A stretch of DNA of 50,398 nt from Flavobacteriia bacterium (GCA_947490145.1 CANLGD010000016.1:1-50398); one strand, 5' to 3'; shown: positions 34,205 to 43,294, numbered from the stretch's first letter. Notes: generated from the letters alone by a model not told the origin. Made by a program: numbers and translations.

Positions 34205-34456
34205 TTATTTTTTTGTTTTTGCGTAACGGGAGTTGAATTTATCAATTCTACCTGCTGTATCCACAAATTTCACAATTCCTGTAAAGAAAGGATGAGATTT
34301 GTAAGAAATATCCAATTTAATTAAAGGATATTCAGCACCTTCGTGCATAATTGTTTCGTTAGAAGCAGTTGATGAACGACAAACAAAAGTATAATCATTT
34401 GTCATGTCTTTAAAAGCAACTAATCTGTAATCCTCTGGATGAATATCTTTTCTCAT
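34205..34456 (-). CDS. rpmE2: Ribosomal protein L31 type B
   Basis: The protein has 83 residues: MRKDIHPEDYRLVAFKDM, then FVCRSSTAS and YPLIKLDISYKSHPFFTG, GRIDKFNSRY. It lacks the CxxC zinc motif of type A L31, as type B proteins do. It has a consensus promoter, a hairpin-bearing leader of about 60 bases and its own terminator, so it is an independent transcription unit. I see no second L31 gene here. Confidence 0.95.
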   Translation of the reverse strand: MRKDIHPEDYRLVAFKDMTNDYTFVCRSSTASNETIMHEGAEYPLIKLDISYKSHPFFTGIVKFVDTAGRIDKFNSRYAKTKK

Positions 34457-34520
34457 TTTATTTATTGTTAAAGTATTTTTTCTAATTTATCCGATAAGCC
34501 GGTAAGTTCTTATTTTTCGG
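34457..34520 (-). promoter_or_regulatory. Structured 5' leader of rpmE2 (possible L31 autoregulatory element)
   Basis: The minus-strand leader starts with CCG-AAAA-ATAAG, a ten-base loop (34503-34512), then CTTAT-CGG. CCG pairs with CGG and ATAAG with CTTAT, leaving a bulge of three or four A. The stem is within a few bases of the predicted transcript start. Leaders of L31 genes in other phyla bind L31 or other ribosomal proteins; here that is an inference. Confidence 0.4.
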
Positions 34521-34524
34521 AGTG

Positions 34525-34555
34525 CAAAGATATTAAAATAAATTTACATTCCAAA
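34525..34555 (-). promoter_or_regulatory. Consensus promoter of rpmE2
   Basis: On the minus strand TTTG (34555-34552), 19 bases, then TATCTTTG (34532-34525). Both elements and spacing match the Bacteroidota consensus exactly. Confidence 0.8.
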
Positions 34556-34569
34556 TTTTCTTTTAATAT
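34530..34569. repeat. AT-rich inverted repeat between secDF and rpmE2
   Basis: ATATTAAAA (34530-34538) and TTTTAATAT (34561-34569) are perfect complements, and inside them AAATTT (34540-34545) pairs with AAATTT (34553-34558) around ACATTCC. The 15 base pairs contain only A and T. The arm covers the secDF stop codon and the rpmE2 -33 and -7 elements. Confidence 0.55.
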
Positions 34570-37568
34570 TATGATTTTAATTTTTTAGTAAAATCAACTA
34601 AAATTGGTGTTGCAACACAAAGTGAAGAATAAGTTCCGATAATCACACCGATTAACATTGCGAATAAGAATCCTTTAATTGCTGGTCCTCCAAAGATAAA
34701 CATAATTAAAATTACAACGAATAAAATCATAGAGGTATTTACAGTTCTACTTAATGTTGTATTTAATGCACTATTAATAACTGTAGCATGTGTTTCCCCA
34801 CCCAATTTCATTTTCAAGTTTTCACGAACTCTATCGAATACAATTACTGTATCATTCATGGAATAACCAATGACAGTTAAAATTGCGGCTATAAAAGCTT
34901 GATCTACATCCATGTTAAAATCAACATAACCGTGTAAGATTGAGAATACAGAAAGAACAACCATAACATCATGGCCTAATCCAACGATTGCACCAAGTGA
35001 ATATTGCCAATTTCCAAAACGAATAAAGATATAAGCAAAGATTGCAATTAAAGATAAGATAATGGCAATTGTAGAAGATGAAATTAATTCTTCAGAAACG
35101 GAAGCAGAAACACTTCTTGATTCTAACACTTTAAAATCACCTAATTTTGCTTTACAATTTGTCAAACCAACTCCCAATTTATCTGTTACGTCTTTTGTAG
35201 CAGAATGATCAGATAATTTATAGTTAGTGCTAATTTCAACTGTATATGAATTTGCTTTTGTTTTTAAATCGATTGAAGCTTTTTCTCCATCTTGAACAAA
35301 TACTTTACCCAATTCTTCACGAATAAGTTCAATATCAGCAGATTTTTCAAATTTCACAGCATAAGTTCTTCCTCCAGAAAATTCAACACTTGGATTTAAT
35401 CCTCTTGAATAGAGTGAAACTGCTCCACCAATTGTTATAAGTATAGAGAATATGTAAAAATATTTGCGTTTCCCTACCCAGTCAAAATTGAATTTTTTGA
35501 ATAAGTTTTTAGACATTGTTGTTTCAAAACCAACTTCTTTTCCTTTTTCTACCCATGCAGTAATAATTAATTTTGAAATAATAATTGCTGAGAACATCGA
35601 AGTAAAGATACCAACAATTAAAGTTGTAGCGAAAGATTCGATTGGACCTGTTCCAAAAACTTTCAAGATAATTGCAACAAGTAAATGCGTAACGTTTGCA
35701 TCGATAATAGAAGGTAAAGCTTTTGAGAAACCAATTGCAATAGCTGATTTTTGATCCAAGCCTTTTGCTTTTTCCTCCCGAATACGTTCAAATATCAAAA
35801 TATTCGCATCGACCGCCGTACCTATTGTTAAAACGATACCAGCAATTCCAGCTAAAGTTAATACAGCTCCGAAAGAAGCTAAACAACCAAAGATAAATAC
35901 AACATTTATTGCTAAGGCAATGTTTGCAACCAAACCACCTTTTCCATAGTAGAAAAACATGTAAATGAATACAGCTAAAAATGCAAACCCGAAAGAGATT
36001 AAACCAGCAGATGAATTTTCTGCACCAATTGACGGACCAACTTTTGTTTGTTCTTTAATCACACATGGAGCTGGTAAAGCACCACCATTTAACAAACCTG
36101 CTAAATCTTGTGCTTCTTGAATTGAGAAAGATCCAGAAATTTGTGTGTTTCCACCAGTAATTGGTTCGTTTACTCTTGGTGCAGAATATACTACATCATC
36201 CATTGTAATTGCAACAAATTTACCTGTATTTTGAGTTGTCATTTCAGCCCATCTATCTGAACCTTCCACAGTCATAGATAAATCTACTGTAATTGCTCCT
36301 GATGCTTGATCTAAACTTTTTGAAGCAACTTTAATATCTTTTCCTCCAACATCAGCTTTACCACTTGCTGGAATTTTAACCGCATATAAATTATAAGCTT
36401 CTTCTTTCGAATTTTGAGCAACTTTCTCTGGTTCAGCTGACCACATGAATTTTAAATCATCTGGAAATAGGGCCATTACATCTTTTCTTGCTAAAATTTT
36501 AGTTACTTTTTCTTTGTCTTCTAAACGAACATTTCCAATGTTTACTGATTGACCTTTCGTTAAATAATCCATTAAACCTTTGTCATTTGATTTCAAAGAC
36601 ATTGATTTAAGTTGTTTTGCTTTTTTAGCTGAATCTAATTTTGCTTGCGCTAAAGAATCAACAACAACTGCAGTGTCAACTTCTTCAATCATTTCGATTT
36701 CAGCAGATTTAGAAATTAAATTTGCCTGAGATAATTGAGCAGAAATCTCTTCCATCTGGTATGTTTCAAAAAATTGAAGATTCGCTGTTGATTGTAGTTT
36801 TTCAGCTACTGTTGCTTCATCTTGCACACCTGGTAACTCAATGTAAAGTCTATTTGTACTTGCATCTTTCTCAATGTTTGGTTCTGCAACCCCAAATTGA
36901 TTAATACGTTTCTCCATGATTTGCTCAATTCCATCCATAGAACTTGAAACTTTTTTTCTAAAGAATTCTAGTACTTCAGCATTTGAAGAATTTTTATCCA
37001 ATTCGTCAATCTCAGAAATAGCCAAGTTACGAACCATTAAACTTTTTCCATTAAATTTAGCGTATTCTCTTTCAAAAAGATCAATAAAATCTCCTCCTCT
37101 AGTGTTATGAATACTTAAAGCACTTTCATAAGGTTTTTTGAATTTAGAGTCTCTTGGATTTCTGGCGAAGCTTTTCACTAATTCTGGAACAGAAATTTCA
37201 AGTGTTACACTCATACCTCCAACTAAATCCAAACCAAACGCCAAAGATTTACCTTTAACATCTTGAAAATTTGAACCGAGTACTGGATAAACCTTAGCAT
37301 TTGCTTTTTCCTTCAAAATTTGATTTATGTAGGCGGCTTTTGCTAATTCTTCAGATTCTGGATTTGCAAAATCAACTTCAGTACCATTTGGCAACATGGC
37401 GATACCATTTGTTTTTTTAGCATCAGCTTTCAATTCGTCCACACGAATCATTGCTTCTTTTTCAGCTTTCTTTTCAACTGAGTTTGTTACCCAAGTGAAT
37501 GATAATTGGTAAATACAAACAACTACTAACGTTATCGTTAAAAACCAAAAAAATCCTTTATTACGCAT
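34569..37568 (-). CDS. secDF: Protein translocase SecDF fusion
   Basis: The protein has 999 residues and joins SecD and SecF in one chain, the usual form in this phylum. The SecD part has one N-terminal helix, a large periplasmic region with FGLDLVGGMSVTLEI and RINQFGVAEPNIEK, then helices with TAVDANILIFERIREE. SecF starts near residue 700, with GLNPSVEFSGGRTYAVKF and IGYSMNDTVIVFDRVREN in the last helices. The Asp residues in the two membrane motifs, needed for proton-driven pulling of secreted proteins, are present. It uses its own promoter. Confidence 0.96.
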   Translation of the reverse strand: MRNKGFFWFLTITLVVVCIYQLSFTWVTNSVEKKAEKEAMIRVDELKADAKKTNGIAMLPNGTEVDFANPESEELAKAAYINQILKEKANAKVYPVLGSNFQDVKGKSLAFGLDLVGGMSVTLEISVPELVKSFARNPRDSKFKKPYESALSIHNTRGGDFIDLFEREYAKFNGKSLMVRNLAISEIDELDKNSSNAEVLEFFRKKVSSSMDGIEQIMEKRINQFGVAEPNIEKDASTNRLYIELPGVQDEATVAEKLQSTANLQFFETYQMEEISAQLSQANLISKSAEIEMIEEVDTAVVVDSLAQAKLDSAKKAKQLKSMSLKSNDKGLMDYLTKGQSVNIGNVRLEDKEKVTKILARKDVMALFPDDLKFMWSAEPEKVAQNSKEEAYNLYAVKIPASGKADVGGKDIKVASKSLDQASGAITVDLSMTVEGSDRWAEMTTQNTGKFVAITMDDVVYSAPRVNEPITGGNTQISGSFSIQEAQDLAGLLNGGALPAPCVIKEQTKVGPSIGAENSSAGLISFGFAFLAVFIYMFFYYGKGGLVANIALAINVVFIFGCLASFGAVLTLAGIAGIVLTIGTAVDANILIFERIREEKAKGLDQKSAIAIGFSKALPSIIDANVTHLLVAIILKVFGTGPIESFATTLIVGIFTSMFSAIIISKLIITAWVEKGKEVGFETTMSKNLFKKFNFDWVGKRKYFYIFSILITIGGAVSLYSRGLNPSVEFSGGRTYAVKFEKSADIELIREELGKVFVQDGEKASIDLKTKANSYTVEISTNYKLSDHSATKDVTDKLGVGLTNCKAKLGDFKVLESRSVSASVSEELISSSTIAIILSLIAIFAYIFIRFGNWQYSLGAIVGLGHDVMVVLSVFSILHGYVDFNMDVDQAFIAAILTVIGYSMNDTVIVFDRVRENLKMKLGGETHATVINSALNTTLSRTVNTSMILFVVILIMFIFGGPAIKGFLFAMLIGVIIGTYSSLCVATPILVDFTKKLKS

Positions 37569-37601
37569 ATTCCCCTATATTGATTATTATTTTTAAGACC
37601 G

Positions 37602-37632
37602 CAAATATAGAATTTTCATTTGGTTTAGTCAA
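37602..37632 (-). promoter_or_regulatory. Promoter of secDF
   Basis: On the minus strand TTG (37632-37630, within CTTGAC), 20 bases, then TATATTTG (37609-37602). The predicted leader to the ATG at 37568 is about 30 bases. Confidence 0.62.
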
Positions 37633-37687
37633 GAAAAAACTAAAATTGCCCTATTTTTTACAAACAAACTTGTGTGTAAATATATTT

Positions 37688-38818
37688 TTATTTCTTAAAA
37701 CCTTTTATTTCATTGATAAAATCAAGTAATTTAATTGTAAATTTTTCCCAAGAATTTTCAGTATTAAATGCTAATATATTCTCAGAAAAGGTTTTTTTGA
37801 GCTTATTATCAAAATAAAAGCGAATTTTTTCAGCAAGATCTTCTGCATTCGTTTCATTTACAATCAGGCCAGTTTTTTGATCATAAATCGTTTCTTTTAA
37901 TCCACCAACATCAGTGGCGATAATAGGAAGTAAAAAGTGATTAGCAATACTCGTAATTCCGCTTTGTGTGGCAGACTTATAAGGTAAAATACATACATCT
38001 GCTGCTGAAAAATACAAGTTCACCTCATTATCACCAATATATTGGTTGTGAATCAGTAATTTATCTCTCAAATCACGTTGTTCAATTAATTTATCATACT
38101 TTTCAAAGGAACCGTAAACTTCACCAGCAATAATTAACTGATAAGAATCATCTAATAAAGCCATTGCTTCAATTAATAAATCCAAACCTTTGTAATCTCT
38201 AATAATTCCAAAAAACAACAAAGTATTCTTTGATGAATCTATATTTAATGTTTTGTGGGCAATATGTCTGTCCAAGGTCTCTCCAAAATGATCATAAACA
38301 GGGTGATTAATTCTTAAATATTTTGCATTAGGCTTAATTGACAATAAATCAGCTAAAACTTTATCAGACATCACAATAAATCCATCGTTTCTCTTTAAAA
38401 AATATTTATTAAAAGCCGAATCAAAAAAACGTTTTTCATGAGGAATGACATTGTCAAGAATACTAATTCTAGCAGCTCTGTTTAATTTTCCTAAAACAAA
38501 CCCCAGACTTGGGCCAAAAAATGTCATCCAGTATTTTGTGATAATCACGTCAGGATTCCAATTTTTAATTTTGGCTGCAGTCATTACATATGAAAAAGGA
38601 TTGACTGAATCCAATATTTCTACTGAATCTATTTTATCTGCTAAATCGTTTTCAGTAACATACTGCGTTTTACCTGGAAAAAGAAAATTTGGATATTGAC
38701 GTTTGAAGGTAAATGCTTTAACTTCATTTGATTTTTCAAGTTCCCTGTAAACTAAGGCATTAAACTGTGCGATTCCACCTCTAAAAGGAAAAAATGTGGA
38801 AAGAAAAGCGATTTTCAT
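37688..38818 (-). CDS. Family 4 glycosyltransferase
   Basis: The protein has 376 residues with a GT-B fold. It begins IAFLSTFFPFRGGIAQFNAL, typical of GT4 with a glycine-rich acceptor loop. The C-terminal half has LLFFGIIRDYKGLDLLIEAM, then YFSAADVCILPYKSATQSGI, and TDVGGLKETIYDQKTGLIV. Such enzymes use nucleotide or lipid-linked sugars for surface glycan synthesis. It lies 110 bases after the GT9-like gene, a gap with a palindromic repeat, so it may be transcribed separately. Confidence 0.9.
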   Translation of the reverse strand: MKIAFLSTFFPFRGGIAQFNALVYRELEKSNEVKAFTFKRQYPNFLFPGKTQYVTENDLADKIDSVEILDSVNPFSYVMTAAKIKNWNPDVIITKYWMTFFGPSLGFVLGKLNRAARISILDNVIPHEKRFFDSAFNKYFLKRNDGFIVMSDKVLADLLSIKPNAKYLRINHPVYDHFGETLDRHIAHKTLNIDSSKNTLLFFGIIRDYKGLDLLIEAMALLDDSYQLIIAGEVYGSFEKYDKLIEQRDLRDKLLIHNQYIGDNEVNLYFSAADVCILPYKSATQSGITSIANHFLLPIIATDVGGLKETIYDQKTGLIVNETNAEDLAEKIRFYFDNKLKKTFSENILAFNTENSWEKFTIKLLDFINEIKGFKK

Positions 38819-38867
38819 TAATAGTTTATGTTTTAATTTAAACGCAAAGATGCAAAGTTTTCAGCAA

Positions 38868-38885
38868 TCCCGATAACTATCGGGA
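38868..38885. repeat. Perfect 18-base palindrome (possible REP-like element)
   Basis: TCCCGATAACTATCGGGA: eight-base arms around AC. It lies in the 110-base gap between two genes, next to AAACGCAAAGATGCAAAG (38840-38857) and CACAAAGAT (38886-38894). The arms are GC-rich compared with the surroundings. I see only one copy in this window. Confidence 0.6.
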
Positions 38886-38928
38886 CACAAAGATTTTTTA
38901 TTGCCTAAATAAAGTTGTTATTTAAATA

Positions 38929-40029
38929 CTATAAATTTTTCTCAATAACTTCAAGGATTTTTTCAGGAAGAATATCGTGCATGCATGAATTTCCTTTAGA
39001 GCATGAATTACCATAAAAACAAACGCACTCATTTGGAGGACCAACTATTTCTCCTCTGCCATATAATTCAAATTCATTTTTATTGAAAATATTATTCATC
39101 AAAACCATTTTCTTTTGCAATGCTGTTGCGATGTGCATCATCATAGAAACTTGCGTTACTACCAAATCCATTGAATTAGTAAGTGCGATAAATTCTTCCA
39201 AAGAAAAATATCCAGGATAATAACCACCAGTAACTTTACTTAAATGAATGTTTTTTTCATTTTCCAATTCTCCTCCTAAAAAAACAGGTAAATAACCCGC
39301 TTTAAATAAAAGTGTAGCTAATTTTTCCCAATTTTCAGTTGGCCACAGCCTCGTATTCCATCTTGGTCCGCAACCTGTATTTAGTCCAATCAAAGGTTTT
39401 CGCTTTCCATTTTCATCATTCAATTCAGAAAATTGTTTTTTCCATTTATCTGAAATTGTTTCATTTAAATTGATTAAATAAGGTTCTAAATTGAATTTCA
39501 AATCACAAATTTCAAAAATTTCTTCTAAATAACTTTTAGTGTTATTTTTAGACAAATCATCAAATAATCCAGTAAAAAGTTTGTGTTCAGATACTTTATT
39601 AGCAATATCTATATGATTATCTTTCCAAATGAAGCCAAATTTTTCAACTGAATTAATTTGAGTCAAAAGTTTACACGCTTCTTCTTCCTTATCTAAATTA
39701 ATTGCAATATCAAATTCAGCTGTTTGCAAATTGAAAATTGAAACAGCGTCTAGCTTATAGATGATCTCAATTTCATTTTGAGGTAAAATACTCGGAGACC
39801 AAGTCACCCAAGTAAAGTGAGCATTTGGATATAATTCCTTATATTTTACAAGCAGCGGAGTTGTGCGAATAACATCACCTAAAGCTCCTAATTTAATAAT
39901 TAAAATACGTTTTTCAATTTTTGTGTAAACTGGACATTCCGGACACGTATAATTATATCGCTTGTTTGGTTTACACGGAACGCTCCCTTTAAAATGTTTA
40001 CAATCAAATTTGATTTCGCTAAAATTCAT
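38929..40029 (-). CDS. GT9-like (heptosyltransferase-type) protein with terminal cysteine clusters
   Basis: The protein has 366 residues from the ATG at 40029; a TTG at 40056 would overlap the upstream gene by eight bases. The core matches family 9 glycosyltransferases: RILIIKLGALGDVIRTTPLL near residue 42, IGLNTGCGPRWNTRLWPTEN and LATLLFKAGYLPVFLGG in the nucleotide-sugar half. Before the core are Cys10, Cys19, Cys29 and Cys32 (FDCKHFKG, PCKPNK, CPECPVY). At the end are Cys335, Cys337, Cys343 and Cys349 (CVCFYGNSC, NSCMHDI). These could bind zinc or an iron-sulfur cluster. Acceptor and donor are unknown. Confidence 0.8.
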   Translation of the reverse strand: MNFSEIKFDCKHFKGSVPCKPNKRYNYTCPECPVYTKIEKRILIIKLGALGDVIRTTPLLVKYKELYPNAHFTWVTWSPSILPQNEIEIIYKLDAVSIFNLQTAEFDIAINLDKEEEACKLLTQINSVEKFGFIWKDNHIDIANKVSEHKLFTGLFDDLSKNNTKSYLEEIFEICDLKFNLEPYLINLNETISDKWKKQFSELNDENGKRKPLIGLNTGCGPRWNTRLWPTENWEKLATLLFKAGYLPVFLGGELENEKNIHLSKVTGGYYPGYFSLEEFIALTNSMDLVVTQVSMMMHIATALQKKMVLMNNIFNKNEFELYGRGEIVGPPNECVCFYGNSCSKGNSCMHDILPEKILEVIEKNL

Positions 40030-40048
40030 AATTTTATATTCAAAAAGT

Positions 40049-40726
40049 TTATTCAACTCCGTAATTTCTTATTTTATAATACAACTCTTCTCCTCCATTA
40101 ACATTAAGCGTGTCAAAATTCGAAATTTTTATTGATTTATAATATTTGCTAATTAAACCAATATTTGCTGCATAGGTTTCAGTTTTTAAACTATAATCAA
40201 TTAGTGTGACATCACTTCGTTCTTGTATAACTGTAATTGTCGAATCAAAATCTAATCCATTAATAGAAACTGATTTGTGTATGTTTTCATAAAAAGCTAA
40301 TAAGGGATCATCTACATTAAAAGCATTCATATCCCATTCCTTACTCAATGTTGGCGCAAAAATAAGTTTTATTATTCGCTGATTTTCTTCAACTAATTCA
40401 GCTCTTTTTCCATCAATAATTGCCGTCCATAAATCCTTGATTTCATACAATTGGGAAGTAGTATTGTAAATATATCTGTAAAACTTCCAAGCAACTCTTC
40501 CTTGATTGTCATATACGGTGTCCCCGATTAGAGTTTTTAAAACATAATAACTTGTATCGTGAAGTGTTGAAGAGTTATGCTTAATATAAGTAACATCGTA
40601 TTCAACAAATTTACCTTTTGACAAGGGAAAATAATTTTCATGAAAATTCACCGCAATGTTATCTTTTTTGCAAGAATAAAGCATTGCAATTAAAATTAAG
40701 AGAATAAAAAAGTATTTATTTTTCAT
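40049..40726 (-). CDS. Lipoprotein of unknown function
   Basis: The protein has 225 residues from the ATG at 40726; the upstream TTG at 40744 lies in a promoter box and is rejected. The signal ends in LILIAMLYSC (lipobox). The mature part is mainly beta-strand (FPLSKGKFVEYDVTYI, YYVLKTLIGDTVYDNQGR, VAWKFYRYIYN). I recognise no named domain. The beta pattern with a lipid anchor suggests an outer-membrane or periplasmic lipocalin-like protein, but this is weak. Its stop lies 19 bases before the GT9-like ATG, so they form one unit. Confidence 0.7.
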   Translation of the reverse strand: MKNKYFFILLILIAMLYSCKKDNIAVNFHENYFPLSKGKFVEYDVTYIKHNSSTLHDTSYYVLKTLIGDTVYDNQGRVAWKFYRYIYNTTSQLYEIKDLWTAIIDGKRAELVEENQRIIKLIFAPTLSKEWDMNAFNVDDPLLAFYENIHKSVSINGLDFDSTITVIQERSDVTLIDYSLKTETYAANIGLISKYYKSIKISNFDTLNVNGGEELYYKIRNYGVE

Positions 40727-40741
40727 AAAAAATGTAAGCCA

Positions 40742-40774
40742 CAAATATATAAAGTGTTAACATTAAAACGACAA
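40742..40774 (-). promoter_or_regulatory. Promoter of the lipoprotein-GT9 unit
   Basis: On the minus strand TTG (40774-40772), 22 bases, then TATATTTG (40749-40742). The box ends 15 bases before the ATG at 40726. Confidence 0.52.
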
Positions 40775-40846
40775 TTAAAAAAAAATATTTCAAAAAGTTA
40801 AAATTATTCAAGACCAAAATTTCCAATTTTATACTAAATTTCGTTT

Positions 40847-40866
40847 CCATTAAATGGATTTAATGG
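40847..40866. repeat. Palindrome in the divergent promoter region
   Basis: CCATTAAATGGATTTAATGG: eight-base arms around TGGA, with no adjacent T-run on either strand. It lies centrally in the 294-base gap (40727-41020) between the lipoprotein and patatin genes, so an operator is possible. Confidence 0.5.
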
Positions 40867-40980
40867 TATCTCAATCGTTTATTTCAATATTTTTATTAGC
40901 TCCAAAAAATAATTATCATGCAATAAGTGTAAATTTTGTGGTTTTTTTTTTTACAATTATAATTTTTGACTAAAAAAAAT

Positions 40981-40988
40981 TAAATTTG
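40981..40988 (+). promoter_or_regulatory. -7 box for the patatin-like gene
   Basis: TAAATTTG, exact TAnnTTTG, 32 bases before the TTG start at 41021. TTTG at 40965-40968 is only 12 bases away, so the -33 element is doubtful. Confidence 0.42.
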
Positions 40989-41020
40989 CATAAAACTGTT
41001 GTTCCTAAACTTACTTAAAA

Positions 41021-43294
41021 TTGAAATTTTTCTTTATTCTTCTACTGATTCTTCTTAACTCATCCGTTTTTTCTCAAAAAATTGGAGTGGTATTGAGTGG
41101 TGGTGGCGCCTCAGGTTTTGCACACATAGGCGTATTAAAGGCATTGGAAGAAAAAAAAATTCCAATAGACTACATTACGGGAACTTCCTCAGGGGCATTA
41201 ATAGGAGCACTTTATGCAAGTGGATATTCGCCAAAAGAAATTGAAAGTTATGTTTTGAGTAAACGTTTTCAATTGATGACGCAGGGAAGTTTAGAAAATA
41301 ACCAACAATTTTTCTTTTTAGAAGATGAAAACGATGCGAGTATAATAACTATTCCTTTTGCAAAAGATAGTACACTATTAAAATCCCTGCCAACAAATTT
41401 TATTTCTTCGGTTTTATTAGACTTCGAAATGATGCGAATTTTAGGAACAGTCAGCGCCTCAAAAAACAATGATTTCAATCAATTATTTGTTCCATTTAGA
41501 TGCGTTGCATCAGACATTGAAAATAAAAAAAGTATTAATTTCAACAAGGGAAATTTAAATTTAGTTGTAAGAGCTTCAATGACTTATCCTTTTTTTATAA
41601 GTCCAATTGAAATCGAAGGAAAATTACTTTTTGATGGAGGACTTTACAATAATTTCCCCGTAGAATTAATGTATCAAGATTTTGACGTTGATTATATTAT
41701 AGGTAGCAATGTCACTTCAAATGCTACAAAGCCCTCTGAAGATGACTTGATTAGCCAAATTACAAATATGTTGGTTTCACATTCAAACTTTAGTCTACCC
41801 TGTGAATACGGGATTATCATTGAACCAAAAGCAACTTTGAATACTTTTGACTTTGAAGGAGTTAAAAAGGCAATAGATGAAGGTTATTTTTCTACATTAA
41901 GGATGATTGATTCTATTAACCTGCATGTTACGAGAATAGAAAATTCGATCGAATTAGAAGAAAAAAGAAATACTTTTAAAAATTCTGTTACACCCCTAAA
42001 TATTGGTAAAATTTATGCAATCAGTAAAAAAGATAAAGATGTAAGTTTCGTAAGTAATTCAATTTCAAAAAACAAAAAAGGCATCATTTTATCAGAAAAA
42101 AAATTAATTAAACGTTACTTCAGAACGGCAAATTTTGAACAGGTTGATAATCTTTACCCTACTTTAAGCAAAGTTGATTCCACTTATAACTTGGATATTT
42201 ATGTCAAAAAAAACAAAGAATTTAAATTAGATGCAGGCGGACATTTTTCATCCAGACCTATAAACACTGGTTACATTGGTTTAAGTTATTTATCTGTAAA
42301 AAAAAATGCTATTAAAGTTAAGGCGGAATCCTATTTTGGAAGATTTTATGGATCAATAAAAACCACCATAGATTTCACGATTCCAAACTATTACCCGATA
42401 ACTTTTTCTCCTTATTTTACAATGAATCGATGGGACTATTTTAGAAGTTCGGCAACATTTTTTGAAGATGTGAAACCATCATTTTTAGTTCAAAATGAAT
42501 TATACTATGGACTAAAAATAAAAAATCCAATTGGAAACAAAGGTAAAAACACCTTTGATGTTAGACTATTTGAATTAAATGATTCATATTATCAGACCAC
42601 TTCTTTTTCTAGTAAAGACACTACGGACTTAACAAAATTCGCTGGTACAAATCTTTCTTGGACCATGGAATTTAACACTTTAAATAAAAAGCAGTTTGCA
42701 AATGCTGGAAATATGTTTTTATTAAAATGTCGCTTCGTAGATGGAATTGAAAGAAGTATTTCAGGCTCCACTTCATTGGAGAAATACGATTCACGAAAAC
42801 ACCATCAATGGATACAATTAAATAGTGAATTTCAAACTTTTCCCATTAGCATTAAACATTTTCATTTTGGAATACATGGCAAAGCTATTGTGAACAGCCA
42901 ATCATTATTTGCGAATTACACGGCAACACTTTTAAATACAACTGAATTTGCCCCAATGCCTGATTTATATAGTTTCTTTTTGGCAGAATACCGAGCGCCA
43001 CAGCACGCTGGAATTGGGGTAAACCTCATAATTAGTCCAATAAAAAATATCGATTTCCGCTTAGATTCTTATTACTATCAACCTTTCAAACAATTAATTA
43101 TTTTAGATGGCGGAACCTTTACCTACTCAAAATTATTCAAAGGAGAAACCCTTCTGCATGCTCTATCTGCAATATATCACAGTCCAATTGGCCCAATTAG
43201 AGCAACAATTAATTATTTCCCAAAACAATTAAATCCAATTTCCTTTCAATTTAGTTACGGATATGTTTTATTTAATGAAAGAGCTATTAGATAG
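41021..43294 (+). CDS. Patatin-like phospholipase with C-terminal beta-barrel
   Basis: The protein has 757 residues, a TTG start and a signal peptide ending near SVFSQ. The patatin domain (about 20-300) has the oxyanion loop LSGGGASGFAHIG, the nucleophile Ser56 in GTSSG and the catalytic Asp205 in LFDGGLYNN, so it looks active. Residues about 380-757 resemble an Omp85/BamA-type surface-antigen barrel (many strands, ending in FQFSYGYVLFNERAIR). Related PlpD-type proteins carry a patatin domain through their own outer-membrane barrel as a lipase. A role in lipid turnover or attack on host membranes is an inference. Confidence 0.87.
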   Translation: MKFFFILLLILLNSSVFSQKIGVVLSGGGASGFAHIGVLKALEEKKIPIDYITGTSSGALIGALYASGYSPKEIESYVLSKRFQLMTQGSLENNQQFFFLEDENDASIITIPFAKDSTLLKSLPTNFISSVLLDFEMMRILGTVSASKNNDFNQLFVPFRCVASDIENKKSINFNKGNLNLVVRASMTYPFFISPIEIEGKLLFDGGLYNNFPVELMYQDFDVDYIIGSNVTSNATKPSEDDLISQITNMLVSHSNFSLPCEYGIIIEPKATLNTFDFEGVKKAIDEGYFSTLRMIDSINLHVTRIENSIELEEKRNTFKNSVTPLNIGKIYAISKKDKDVSFVSNSISKNKKGIILSEKKLIKRYFRTANFEQVDNLYPTLSKVDSTYNLDIYVKKNKEFKLDAGGHFSSRPINTGYIGLSYLSVKKNAIKVKAESYFGRFYGSIKTTIDFTIPNYYPITFSPYFTMNRWDYFRSSATFFEDVKPSFLVQNELYYGLKIKNPIGNKGKNTFDVRLFELNDSYYQTTSFSSKDTTDLTKFAGTNLSWTMEFNTLNKKQFANAGNMFLLKCRFVDGIERSISGSTSLEKYDSRKHHQWIQLNSEFQTFPISIKHFHFGIHGKAIVNSQSLFANYTATLLNTTEFAPMPDLYSFFLAEYRAPQHAGIGVNLIISPIKNIDFRLDSYYYQPFKQLIILDGGTFTYSKLFKGETLLHALSAIYHSPIGPIRATINYFPKQLNPISFQFSYGYVLFNERAIR

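Noticed and set aside
38868-38885. Palindrome as a terminator for the GT9-like gene
   Set aside because: Two-base loop and no T-run directly after it on either strand.
40727-40744. TTG at 40744 as the start of the lipoprotein
   Set aside because: It is part of the TATATTTG promoter box, and the ATG at 40726 gives a normal signal peptide.
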